Shown one piece after another: positions 20,183-29,475 of a stretch of DNA of 64,000 nucleotides. Under the pieces are notes generated by a model. It ran no database searches, was not told the origin of the DNA, and saw only the letters and a list, made by a program, of their open reading frames with translations. This DNA comes from an uncultured Paracoccaceae bacterium (GTDB lineage: Bacteria; Pseudomonadota; Alphaproteobacteria; Rhodobacterales; Rhodobacteraceae), in NCBI GenBank assembly GCA_947496605.1, contig CANMDF010000002.1:806001-870000 (forward strand), given 5' to 3'. Positions within the stretch are counted from its first letter, which is position 1. Every line of letters starts with the position of its first letter. The translations under genes were made by a program, and so were the position numbers.

Positions 20183-20994
20183 GCAGGGCCCGTTTGAGAC
20201 AATCGCCCGCCTTGGCGCACCATGGCGACCTTAACGGCTTTGCCTGTCAGGTTGTCGGTCTCGACATAAAGGCCAGATAGCGTGGCCTCGTCGGCCGCAG
20301 GGGTGAACCGTGACTTTGGCATGCCAGTAATAAAGCGGCGCAAAGGCTCAACCTTGTCCATGCCAATGACCGAATTGTAATCACCGCACATGCCGGCATC
20401 TGTCATATAGGCGGTGCCGCCGGGCAAGATCATCGCGTCACCCGTGGGCACATGGGTATGTGTGCCGACCACGATACTGGCGCGACCGTCGCAGAAATGC
20501 CCGGTCGCCATCTTCTCTGATGTAGCCTCGCAATGAATATCGATCAGGCTGGCGGCAACTTGGCCACCCATCGGGTATTGGCGCAAAACCGCATCGAGGG
20601 CCGAGAACGGATCGTCAAAGGGCCGCTTCATGAAGACTTGGCCCAACACTTGCGCTACCAGCACTTTGCGTCCGTCGGGCGCGTTGAACACGCGTGCACC
20701 GACGCCAGGGGCCGTTTTGGAGAAATTTATCGGGCGGATGATGCGCTGCTCTTTGTCGATAAACGTCAGCATATCTTTCTGGTCAAACGCATGATCGCCA
20801 AGGGTGACGACGTCCGCGCCTGCATCCAGCAAGATGTTCGCGTGATCGCCCGACAGCCCCATGCCAGAAGTTGCGTTCTCGCCGTTTACAACGACAAAAT
20901 CCAACTTCCACTCTGCCCGCAAGCGGGGCAGGTGGGTGGTAATCGCGGCACGCCCAGAGCGGCCCATGACATCGCCAAGAAAGAGTATTTTCAT
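20179..20994 (-). CDS. YmdB-like metallophosphoesterase (TIGR00282 family)
   Basis: MKILFLGDVMGRSGRAAITTHLPRLRAEWKLDFVVVNGENATSGMGL; GDHAFDQKDM; VVGTHTHVPTGDAMILPGGTAYMTDAGMCG. Confidence 0.94.
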   Translation of the reverse strand: MKILFLGDVMGRSGRAAITTHLPRLRAEWKLDFVVVNGENATSGMGLSGDHANILLDAGADVVTLGDHAFDQKDMLTFIDKEQRIIRPINFSKTAPGVGARVFNAPDGRKVLVAQVLGQVFMKRPFDDPFSALDAVLRQYPMGGQVAASLIDIHCEATSEKMATGHFCDGRASIVVGTHTHVPTGDAMILPGGTAYMTDAGMCGDYNSVIGMDKVEPLRRFITGMPKSRFTPAADEATLSGLYVETDNLTGKAVKVAMVRQGGRLSQTGPA

Positions 20995-21080
20995 AACTGT
21001 GTTGTTAAGTCGTGCGGGCAGTTTCCTCCAGCGCTTTCTGTGTGCTTGCACTTGGGCGGTGAGGGTGCGACGCATGGCGC

Positions 21081-21983
21081 ATGGAAACACCTATCAATTC
21101 CCGGCCCGTCGTTGGCATCTTTTGGATGTTCTTTACCGGGTTGATGTTTGTCGCCGTGACAGCGGTGGTCAAACATGTCGGCGATGAAGTGCCCGCCGCA
21201 CAGGCGGCGTTCTTGCGGTATGTATTGGGCTTGGTGTTTCTGATCCCGATGATCAAACCGATTATGGCCGCACATCTGACAGGACGGCAGAAAAAACTAT
21301 TCTGGGCGCGGGGGCTTGTGCACACGCTGGCGGTGATTTTGTGGTTCTTTGCGATGGCACGCATTCCCATCGCTGAGGTAACGGCGATGAACTATCTTTC
21401 ACCAGTCTATGTCTCACTAGGGGCTGCGCTCTTTTTGGGCGAACGGCTACCGCCGCGGCGATTGGCTGCTGTGATCATAGCGTTGATCGGTGCGATGATC
21501 ATTCTGCGGCCCGGCGTCAAAGAGGTAGAGCTCGGCCATATCGCGATGCTCGCGACGGCGATTTGCTTTGCAGCCGGTTATTTGATTGCCAAGCAGCTTT
21601 CGGGCGAAGTTTCGGCCCCGGTTGTTGTTGGCATGTTGTCGATCACAGTGACCGTTGGCCTTGCCCCCTTTGCTTGGGCCGTTTGGGTGACACCAACGTT
21701 CGCGCAGTTGGGTTGGCTATTTCTGGTTGCCTGTTTTGCAACTGCCGGACACTATTCTATGACACTCGCATTTGCTGCTGCACCTTTGACAGTCACGCAG
21801 CCAGTGACATTCTTGCAATTGGTTTGGGCAGTGTTGTTGGGCGCCATCGTCTTTGGCGAGGCAATTGACGGATGGGTGATTTTCGGTGGGGCCGTTATTA
21901 TGGCATCCGTCAGTTTCATCACGTGGCGCGAAGCCGTTGCAAGGCGCAAAATTACACCGGCCGTGCCCGCGACCAAGGTTTAG
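21081..21983 (+). CDS. EamA-type DMT transporter
   Basis: Multi-TM with internal EamA repeats; ARIPIAEVTAMNYLSPVYVSLGAALFLGERL. Confidence 0.88.
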   Translation: METPINSRPVVGIFWMFFTGLMFVAVTAVVKHVGDEVPAAQAAFLRYVLGLVFLIPMIKPIMAAHLTGRQKKLFWARGLVHTLAVILWFFAMARIPIAEVTAMNYLSPVYVSLGAALFLGERLPPRRLAAVIIALIGAMIILRPGVKEVELGHIAMLATAICFAAGYLIAKQLSGEVSAPVVVGMLSITVTVGLAPFAWAVWVTPTFAQLGWLFLVACFATAGHYSMTLAFAAAPLTVTQPVTFLQLVWAVLLGAIVFGEAIDGWVIFGGAVIMASVSFITWREAVARRKITPAVPATKV

Positions 21984-21996
21984 GACAGAACTTTCA

Positions 21997-22032
21997 TGCC
22001 TCCGGCGGAGGTATTTTTAAACATGAGAAGGG
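21997..22032 (+). repeat. Copy of dispersed intergenic element; candidate bidirectional terminator between convergent genes
   Basis: TGCCTCCGGCGGAGGTATTTTTAAACATGAGAAGGGG; CCTCCGGCGGAGG hairpin. Confidence 0.65.
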
Positions 22033-23030
22033 GCAAGCCGGACAAGGATTGAGCCTTGTGTGACGATCCCAACTGGTTCACCGCCGTCCAGTACCTGCAA
22101 GGGCGCGCCGTTGATCTGGTTCATGATCTCTTGCACAGGTGTCTCGATGTCGATTGCGGGGCCCTCAGCCGTGCCATCGGTCATCACATCGCGTGCGGTG
22201 AGAACACCCAGCGGGTTCATATGGGCCACAAATTCGGCCACATAGCCATTGGCTGGATCGGTGAAAATATCGCGTGGTGTCCCGCATTGCACGATCCGCC
22301 CACCTTCCATGATTGCGATACGGTTGCCGATCTTGAACGCTTCATCCAGATCATGGCTTACAAATATAATCGTTCTTCCCCGTTGTTTTTGCAGGTCCAG
22401 AAGTTCGTCCTGAAGGCGCGTGCGTATCAATGGATCAAGGGCCGAGAATGGTTCGTCCATCAGTAGGATCGGTGCATCGGTTGCAAAGGCACGCGCAAGG
22501 CCCACGCGCTGTTGCATGCCACCTGAAAGTTCGCCAACCAATGCGTCAGCGCGGTCGGCCAAGCCCACCATCTCAAGTTCTTGATCGACACGCTTCAAAC
22601 GGGCAGTTTTTTCAATACCGCCGAGCTCAAGACCTAACCCGACATTGTCGCGCACGGTTCGCCACGGCAGCAGCCCAAATTGTTGGAACACCATCGACAC
22701 GCATTCGCGCCGCACCCGGCGTAGATCATGGGCAGAACTTTTGCCGACACTACAGGTCCAGTCACCATCATGAATACGAACCTCACCTCGTATCACTGGA
22801 TTGAGGCCGTTAACGGCACGTAGCAAGGTAGATTTTCCAGAGCCTGATAGCCCCATCAGCACAAGGATCTCGCCCGCTTCGACATTGAGCGAGCAGTTAT
22901 GCACCCCCAGTATTTGGTCAGTTCTTTCGCGTATTTCCGGCCGTTCCAAACCTTCATCCATCAACGGCAGAGCGGTTTCCGGCTTGGCCCCGAATACGAT
23001 GGACACGTTATCAAATTCTACAGCATTCAT
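22017..23030 (-). CDS. choV: Choline/glycine betaine ABC transporter ATP-binding protein
   Basis: MGLSGSGKSTLLRAVNGLNPVIRGEV, FQQFGLLPWRTVRDNVGLGLELGG, LSGGMQQRVGLARA. Confidence 0.92.
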   Translation of the reverse strand: MNAVEFDNVSIVFGAKPETALPLMDEGLERPEIRERTDQILGVHNCSLNVEAGEILVLMGLSGSGKSTLLRAVNGLNPVIRGEVRIHDGDWTCSVGKSSAHDLRRVRRECVSMVFQQFGLLPWRTVRDNVGLGLELGGIEKTARLKRVDQELEMVGLADRADALVGELSGGMQQRVGLARAFATDAPILLMDEPFSALDPLIRTRLQDELLDLQKQRGRTIIFVSHDLDEAFKIGNRIAIMEGGRIVQCGTPRDIFTDPANGYVAEFVAHMNPLGVLTARDVMTDGTAEGPAIDIETPVQEIMNQINGAPLQVLDGGEPVGIVTQGSILVRLAPSHV

Positions 23031-23860
23031 TTCGATTTCACCCGCAGCATCCGGTCCAGCATGATTGCGACAACCACGATGACAAAACCTGATTCAAAGC
23101 CCAGTGATGTATTGACCGTATTCAGCGCCCGGATCACTGGCACGCCTAGGCCGCTGGCCCCCACAAGGGCCGCGATGACGACCATCGAAAGTGAAAGCAT
23201 GATCGTCTGGTTCAGGCCGGCCATGATTTGCGGCAGTGCCGAGGGCAGTTCGACTTTGAAAAGAACTTGGCGTTTGGTTGCGCCAAAGGCCTGTGCCGCC
23301 TCTAAAAGCGGGGTTGGGGTCGATGATACGCCAAGGTAGGTCAGCCGGATGGGTGCCGGCAACACGAAGATCACCGTCGCGATCAATCCTGGCACCATGC
23401 CAATGCCGAAGAACACAATTGCTGGGATCAAATAGACAAAAGTTGGCAGCGTCTGCATCAGGTCTAAAACCGGCACCATCGCGCGGTAAAGCTTGGGTCG
23501 GTGGGCCGCGGCGATGCCGATAGGAACCCCGATCCCCATGCAAACCACGCAGGCTGACAAAACAAGCGTCAGCGATTGCATCGTTTCTTCCCAATAGTCC
23601 TGATTGAGAATGAACAGAAACCCTATGATGACGAAAAGGGGCGTTTTCCAGTTGCGTTGCAACACCCATGTCAGGGCAGCAAAAGCGGCAATAACAAAGA
23701 ATGGATGCGGGGTTTCAAGAACCCAAAGGATACCATCAATCAAGGCTTCCATCGCGTCTGACAACCAATCGAAGAAAAACCCAAGATTGTCGTTCATCCA
23801 GTCAAAAATGGACTTTGCCCATTTCCCAATAGGAATTTTATTCTCTGTCAGCCAATCCAT
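23027..23860 (-). CDS. choW: Choline ABC transporter permease
   Basis: BPD permease: IGIAAAHRPKLYRAMVPVLDLMQTLPTFVYLIPAIVFFGIGMVPGLIAT; overlaps choV. Confidence 0.92.
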   Translation of the reverse strand: MDWLTENKIPIGKWAKSIFDWMNDNLGFFFDWLSDAMEALIDGILWVLETPHPFFVIAAFAALTWVLQRNWKTPLFVIIGFLFILNQDYWEETMQSLTLVLSACVVCMGIGVPIGIAAAHRPKLYRAMVPVLDLMQTLPTFVYLIPAIVFFGIGMVPGLIATVIFVLPAPIRLTYLGVSSTPTPLLEAAQAFGATKRQVLFKVELPSALPQIMAGLNQTIMLSLSMVVIAALVGASGLGVPVIRALNTVNTSLGFESGFVIVVVAIMLDRMLRVKSK

Positions 23861-23916
23861 GCCGCACCTTCACCCCAAGGAAAAGCAGGCCCCGAAACCG
23901 GGACCTGCTAAAATGC

Positions 23917-24840
23917 TTACATGCCCAAAGAGGCTTTCACAGCGGCCACCGCATCACCGCCGTCTTTGGTGGTTACACCGTCCAACCAGCCCATGAATGC
24001 ATCTGGATTAGCAGTGAGCCATGCAGTTGCTGCATCCGCTGGGTCTTCGCCATCGTTTAGGATCGCACCCATGATTTCGTTTTCCATCGCGAGCGAGAAT
24101 TCAAGGTTCGCCAAGAGCGCCCCAACATTCGGGCAGCTCTCTGAGAAACCAGCGGAGGTATTTGTAAATACTGTCGCGCCACCAAGGTTGGGCCCAAACC
24201 AATCATCGCCACCTTCAAGATAAGACATCTCAAAGTTCGCGTTCATGGGGTGCGGTTCCCAGCCAAGAAACACGATCGGCTCGTCCCGGCCAGATGCGCG
24301 GTCAACTTGTGCCAACATGCCTTGCTCTGAGCTTTCAATAACCTCGAAACCTTCTAGGCCAAACGCACCATCAGCGATCATATCCATGATCAGGCGGTTG
24401 CCATCATTGCCAGGTTCAATGCCGTAAATTTTGCCTTCAAGGGCATCAGCATTGGCTGCGATGTCAGCAAAGTTCGCGATCCCCATGTCGGCCGCGGCTT
24501 TGTTTACAGCCAATGTGTACTTGGCGCCTTCTAGGTTTGCCCGCACGGTATCGACTGTGCCTGCCTCACGGTAAGGGGCGATGTCGCCTTCCATCGTAGG
24601 CATCCAGTTGCCAAGGAAAATATCCACGTCGCCTTCGGCCAACGAAATATATGTCACTGGTACGGACAGCACTTTGATGTCCGTCTCGTAGCCCAAGGCG
24701 TCCAACACAACAGTCGTGGCAGCTGTTGTTGCGGTGATATCCGTCCAGCCGACGTCTGAGAATGTGATGCTGTCGCAATCGGCAAAAGCAGGCATAGCGG
24801 CCACGACGGCCAATACGGATAGCGTTGATTTCAATTTCAT
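23917..24840 (-). CDS. choX: Choline ABC transporter substrate-binding protein
   Basis: Signal peptide; DCDSITFSDVGWTDITATTAATTVVLDALGYETDIKVLSVPVTYISLAEGDVDIFLGNWMPTME. Confidence 0.92.
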   Translation of the reverse strand: MKLKSTLSVLAVVAAMPAFADCDSITFSDVGWTDITATTAATTVVLDALGYETDIKVLSVPVTYISLAEGDVDIFLGNWMPTMEGDIAPYREAGTVDTVRANLEGAKYTLAVNKAAADMGIANFADIAANADALEGKIYGIEPGNDGNRLIMDMIADGAFGLEGFEVIESSEQGMLAQVDRASGRDEPIVFLGWEPHPMNANFEMSYLEGGDDWFGPNLGGATVFTNTSAGFSESCPNVGALLANLEFSLAMENEIMGAILNDGEDPADAATAWLTANPDAFMGWLDGVTTKDGGDAVAAVKASLGM

Positions 24841-24863
24841 TTCTTTCTCCCTGTTTTTTCTTG

Positions 24864-24877
24864 ATTGACGAGTCAAT
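24864..24877. promoter_or_regulatory. Candidate BetI operator in the choX/betI divergent promoter
   Basis: Perfect inverted repeat ATTGAC-ga-GTCAAT between choX and betI. Confidence 0.55.
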
Positions 24878-24920
24878 AAAGAACGATTTATCTGCTCAGG
24901 TCCCTATTCACGAGGAAATC

Positions 24921-25505
24921 ATGCCCAAGCTTGGAATGGAGCCTATCCGCCGCGCCGCATTAGTGAAAGCCACGATTGACGAAATCGGGGCCGTCGGCAA
25001 TTTGGATGTCACGGTCAGCAATATCGCCAAACGTGCTGGCATGTCGTCAGCACTGGCGCATCACTATTTTGGTGGCAAGGAGCAGATCTTTCTGGCGGCA
25101 ATGCGGCATACGCTGGCGCTCTATGCCGCCGAAGTTCGCGGTGCGCTGGGCGGGGCGACTGGCCACAATGCGCGGTTAGAGGCAATCATTCGCGCAGGCT
25201 TTGCGTCGTCAAATTTTCGTCCCGAGGTCATTGCAGCGTGGCTCAATTTCTATGTGCTGGCGCAAACCTCAACCCCCGCCCATGATTTGCTGCGCATCTA
25301 TCAACGTCGTCTGCATAGCAATCTGATGTATGATCTGCGGCCATTGATTGGTGTCCGAGCAGATGGAGCGGCCACACGAATCGCGGCATTGATTGATGGT
25401 CTCTATCTGCGCCAAGGCCTGTCGCGCGCAAATTCCGAACAGTCAGATGCAACCCGGCAGGCGCTGGCTTTGCTCCACATTGAATTTGAAGGGCGCATAC
25501 AATGA
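24921..25505 (+). CDS. betI: TetR-family transcriptional regulator BetI
   Basis: MPKLGMEPIRRAALVKATIDEIGAVGNLDVTVSNIAKRAGMSSALAHHYFGGKEQIFLAAMRHTL. Confidence 0.93.
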   Translation: MPKLGMEPIRRAALVKATIDEIGAVGNLDVTVSNIAKRAGMSSALAHHYFGGKEQIFLAAMRHTLALYAAEVRGALGGATGHNARLEAIIRAGFASSNFRPEVIAAWLNFYVLAQTSTPAHDLLRIYQRRLHSNLMYDLRPLIGVRADGAATRIAALIDGLYLRQGLSRANSEQSDATRQALALLHIEFEGRIQ

Positions 25506-27010
25506 CGAAGCCAAACATCCTGATCATCATGGTCGATCAATTGAACGGCACGCTGTTTCTAGACGGCCCCGCCGATTGGCTGCATGCGCCAAACCTGAAA
25601 AAGCTTTCTTCTAGATCAACCCGCTTTGCCAACAGTTACACTGCCTCACCACTCTGTGCGCCTGGCCGCGCCTCATTCATGTCTGGCCTTTTGCCGTCGC
25701 GCACCGGCGTCTATGACAACGCCGCCGAATTCGCCTCATCCATCCCGACCTACGCCCACCATCTGCGGCGTGCGGGATACCAAACCTGTCTATCAGGCAA
25801 AATGCACTTCGTCGGCCCTGACCAAATGCACGGGTTCGAAGAACGGCTGACGACTGACATCTACCCGCCAGACTTCGGCTGGACCCCAGACTACCGCAAA
25901 CCGGGCGAACGGATTGATTGGTGGTATCACAACATGGGATCAGTCACCGGGGCCGGGGTAGCCGAAATCACCAACCAAATGGAATACGATGACGAGGTTT
26001 GCTACAACGCAACCCGTAAACTCTATGACCTGTCACGCGGACACGACGATCGCCCTTGGTGCCTGACCGTCAGCTTCACGCACCCGCACGATCCATATGT
26101 CGCACGCAAGAAATACTGGGACCTCTACGCGGATTGCGACCATCTGCTGCCACAGGTCGGACCCATCCCCTATGAAGACCAAGACGCCCATTCCCAGCGC
26201 ATTTTGGATGCCAACGACCGTGACAACTTCAACATCACCGAAGACCACATCAAACGTGCCCGCCGTGCCTATTTCGCTAATATCTCATATCTCGATGACA
26301 AAATAGGTGAGGTGCTGCAAACGCTCGAGGATACGCGGCAAGAGGCCACGATCCTCTTTGTGTCCGATCATGGCGATATGCTGGGCGAACGGGGGCTATG
26401 GTTCAAGATGTCATTCTTCGAGGGCTCCGCGCGCGTCCCTTTGATGATCGCCAGTGACCAAATGGAACCGGGGCTGAACACCACGCCCGTCAGCAACATC
26501 GACGTGGCTCCGACACTCTGCGATCTGGCAGGCATCGATATGTCCGAAGTCGCCCCTTGGACAACAGGCGAAAGCCTCGTCCACTTGGGCCAAGGCGGCA
26601 CACGCGATACGCCAGTCGCAATGGAGTACGCGGCCGAAGGCAGCTATGCGCCACTGGTTTGCATGCGCTACGGCAAATGGAAATACACCCGCTGCACACG
26701 CGACCCTGATCAACTCTTCGATCTGGAAGCAGACCCGCACGAGCTCATAAACCTCGCGGCAGAACCTGCCCACCAAGGCACGGTCACCCAGCTACAGGCC
26801 AAATCCGAAGCCCGCTGGGATCTCGCAAAATACGACGCCGACGTGCGCCAGTCGCAGGCCTGCCGCTGGGTAGTCTATGAGGCCTTGCGCAACGGCAGCT
26901 ATTTCCCATGGGACTATCAACCCCTGCAAAAAGCGTCCGAACGGTACATGCGCAACCATATGGACCTCAACGTACTAGAAGAAAACCAACGCTTTCCACG
27001 TGGTGAGTAA
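25502..27010 (+). CDS. betC: Choline-sulfatase
   Basis: Sulfatase signature SPLCAPGRASFMSG; KPNILIIMVDQLNGTLF; next to betI and betA. Confidence 0.94.
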   Translation: MTKPNILIIMVDQLNGTLFLDGPADWLHAPNLKKLSSRSTRFANSYTASPLCAPGRASFMSGLLPSRTGVYDNAAEFASSIPTYAHHLRRAGYQTCLSGKMHFVGPDQMHGFEERLTTDIYPPDFGWTPDYRKPGERIDWWYHNMGSVTGAGVAEITNQMEYDDEVCYNATRKLYDLSRGHDDRPWCLTVSFTHPHDPYVARKKYWDLYADCDHLLPQVGPIPYEDQDAHSQRILDANDRDNFNITEDHIKRARRAYFANISYLDDKIGEVLQTLEDTRQEATILFVSDHGDMLGERGLWFKMSFFEGSARVPLMIASDQMEPGLNTTPVSNIDVAPTLCDLAGIDMSEVAPWTTGESLVHLGQGGTRDTPVAMEYAAEGSYAPLVCMRYGKWKYTRCTRDPDQLFDLEADPHELINLAAEPAHQGTVTQLQAKSEARWDLAKYDADVRQSQACRWVVYEALRNGSYFPWDYQPLQKASERYMRNHMDLNVLEENQRFPRGE

Positions 27011-27016
27011 CCCTCT

Positions 27017-27052
27017 TCATCTTGCCCCCGTAAACTCCCGCCGGAGGCTCCG
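27017..27052 (-). repeat. Copy of dispersed intergenic element between betC and betA (inverted orientation)
   Basis: Reverse strand GGAGCCTCCGGCGGGAGTTTACGGGGGCAAGATG. Confidence 0.6.
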
Positions 27053-27086
27053 GTGCGATCCATAAATCCAAAGGCTGAATAGAAAA

Positions 27087-28745
27087 ATGCAAGCTGACTA
27101 CGTCATCATCGGTGCAGGCTCCGCCGGTTGCGCCATCGCCTACCGGCTGGCCGAAGCTGGCAAACAAGTGCTGGTGATTGAGCACGGTGGCACGGACGCG
27201 GGGCCATTTATCCAAATGCCCGCTGCCCTCTCATATCCTATGAACATGAAGCGCTACGATTGGGGGATGAAATCCGAACCTGAACCGCATTTGGGCGGAC
27301 GCGAATTGGTGACACCACGCGGCAAAGTCATCGGCGGATCATCTTCCATCAATGGCATGATCTATGTGCGCGGGCACGCCTGCGACTATGACTATTGGGC
27401 GGAAAGCGGGGCGCATGGTTGGTCCTACGCTGACGTGCTGCCCTACTTCAAACGGATGGAACACTGGCACGACGGCGGGCATGGCGGTAACCCCGATTGG
27501 CGGGGCAAAGACGGCCCGCTGCACGTCACACGCGGCCCTCGCAAAAACCCACTGACGCGGGCCTTTGTCGAAGCGGGACGGCAAGCAGGCTATCCCGTAA
27601 CCGGGGACTACAACGGCGAACAGCAAGAAGGGTTCGGCCCCTTTGACGCGACCATCTACAAAGGCAAACGCTGGTCTGCGGCCACCGCCTATCTGCGCCC
27701 CGCGCTTGAGCGACCCAACTGCAATATCACCCGCGCGTTGGCGCGGCGCATTGTGATCGAGGACGGACGCGCAACGGGCGTCGAAGTTAGCCGAGGCAAC
27801 AAGATCGAAGTCATCTCTGCGAACAAAGAAGTCATCGTTGCGGCATCCTCGCTAAACTCGCCCAAACTACTGATGCTTTCGGGGATCGGCCCCGCCAAAC
27901 ACCTGCAAGAGCACGGCATCGACGTGATCGCCGACCGCCCCGGCGTTGGTCAAAACCTACAAGACCACCTTGAACTCTACATCCAACAATCGGCCACCAA
28001 ACCCGTCTCGCTGTTCTCGTATTGGAACATCCGGGGCAAAGCCAAAATTGGCCTTGAATGGCTCTTGTGGAAAACCGGGCTTGGCAGTTCTAATCAGTTT
28101 GAGAGTGCGGGTTTCATACGGTCACGCGCCGGTATCAAATACCCTGACATCCAATACCACTTTCTACCCATCGCGGTTAGCTATGATGGCAAGATCATCC
28201 CGGACGGTCACGGCTACCAAGCCCACGTCGGCCCCATGCGGTCGCAGTCGCGCGGGCAAGTCACGCTGCGATCCGCCGACCCCAATGACCATCCGAAGAT
28301 TGAATTCAACTACATGTCCCACCCGCAAGACTGGGAAGACTTCCGCACATGCATCCGCCTGACCCGCGAAATCTTTGCCCAACCTGCGTTTGACGAATTC
28401 CGTGGCAAGGAAATTCAGCCAGGTGAGGACGTGCAAAGCGACGACGAACTGGATGCCGTCATCCGCGAACACGCCGAAAGCGCCTATCACCCATGCGGCA
28501 CCTGCAAAATGGGCGACCCGGACGACCCAATGGCGGTCGTCGACCCTGAAACCCGTGTGATCGGGGTTGAAGGACTGCGCGTCGCCGACAGTTCAATCTT
28601 CCCGCGTGTGACCAACGGGAACACCAATGGGCCATCTATCATGGTCGGTGAAAAGGCAGCAGATCATATCTTGCAACGCAATCTGCTGGCGCCGTCGAAT
28701 GATCAGCCATGGATTCACCCCGACTGGAACACCAAGCAAAGGTAA
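27087..28745 (+). CDS. betA: Choline dehydrogenase
   Basis: GMC oxidoreductase: [72 protein letters not shown]. Confidence 0.96.
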   Translation: MQADYVIIGAGSAGCAIAYRLAEAGKQVLVIEHGGTDAGPFIQMPAALSYPMNMKRYDWGMKSEPEPHLGGRELVTPRGKVIGGSSSINGMIYVRGHACDYDYWAESGAHGWSYADVLPYFKRMEHWHDGGHGGNPDWRGKDGPLHVTRGPRKNPLTRAFVEAGRQAGYPVTGDYNGEQQEGFGPFDATIYKGKRWSAATAYLRPALERPNCNITRALARRIVIEDGRATGVEVSRGNKIEVISANKEVIVAASSLNSPKLLMLSGIGPAKHLQEHGIDVIADRPGVGQNLQDHLELYIQQSATKPVSLFSYWNIRGKAKIGLEWLLWKTGLGSSNQFESAGFIRSRAGIKYPDIQYHFLPIAVSYDGKIIPDGHGYQAHVGPMRSQSRGQVTLRSADPNDHPKIEFNYMSHPQDWEDFRTCIRLTREIFAQPAFDEFRGKEIQPGEDVQSDDELDAVIREHAESAYHPCGTCKMGDPDDPMAVVDPETRVIGVEGLRVADSSIFPRVTNGNTNGPSIMVGEKAADHILQRNLLAPSNDQPWIHPDWNTKQR

Positions 28746-28761
28746 AGGGGCTGTTACGCAG

Positions 28762-28776
28762 TTAACACTTTCTTAA
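28762..28776. promoter_or_regulatory. CtrA-box-like motif TTAA-N7-TTAA upstream of the nuclease gene
   Basis: TTAAcactttcTTAA. Confidence 0.4.
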
Positions 28777-28830
28777 CCTTTGTAAATGAAATGCCTTGAA
28801 GAGAGGGTCAGCGGGAACCTACCTCAGTGC

Positions 28831-29475
28831 ATGACCCGCATTCTCTCACTACTTCTCATCTTGTTTTGCACGCCCTTAGCGGCGGCCCCCAATGGCACCA
28901 TCCGCGTCATTGACGCTGACACCATAGATGTGGGCGGAACCCGCGTACGTCTGTTTGGGATCGACGCCCCCGAAATGGGCCAGCCATGCCGGGCGGACGG
29001 ACGCGAATGGGATTGCGGCGCATGGGCGCGCGATGCAGTTAGCAACCGGTTTGAAGGGGCATATGCCAGCTGCATCACCCGCGACACCGACCGTTATGGC
29101 AGGGTCGTCGCGCAATGCAGTGTCGATGGACAAGACATGGGGCAGTTGATCGTCTATTCGGGCATGGCTTGGGCGTTCCGACGCTATTCGGAAACCTACG
29201 ACTTGGACGAAAAATCGGCAGCTGTTGCGGGACGCGGGCTTTGGGCAGTTGAAGTTGAGCTTCCTTCGGATTACCGCGCGGCTCGGTTGGCTACCGACCC
29301 GGCACCGACTGGCGATTGTGCTATCAAAGGCAACATCTCATCCGGTGGACGCATCTATCACGTGCCGGGCCAAGAACATTACAGCCGTACGCGGATCAAT
29401 CCATCCAATGGCGAGCGCTGGTTCTGTTCGCGGGCCGAAGCAGAGGCCGCTGGATGGCGGGCCGCGCGGCGTTAA
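28831..29475 (+). CDS. Secreted thermonuclease-family (SNase-like) nuclease
   Basis: Signal peptide; GTIRVIDADTIDVGGTRVRLFGIDAPEMGQPC...WDCGAWARDAV. Confidence 0.9.
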   Translation: MTRILSLLLILFCTPLAAAPNGTIRVIDADTIDVGGTRVRLFGIDAPEMGQPCRADGREWDCGAWARDAVSNRFEGAYASCITRDTDRYGRVVAQCSVDGQDMGQLIVYSGMAWAFRRYSETYDLDEKSAAVAGRGLWAVEVELPSDYRAARLATDPAPTGDCAIKGNISSGGRIYHVPGQEHYSRTRINPSNGERWFCSRAEAEAAGWRAARR

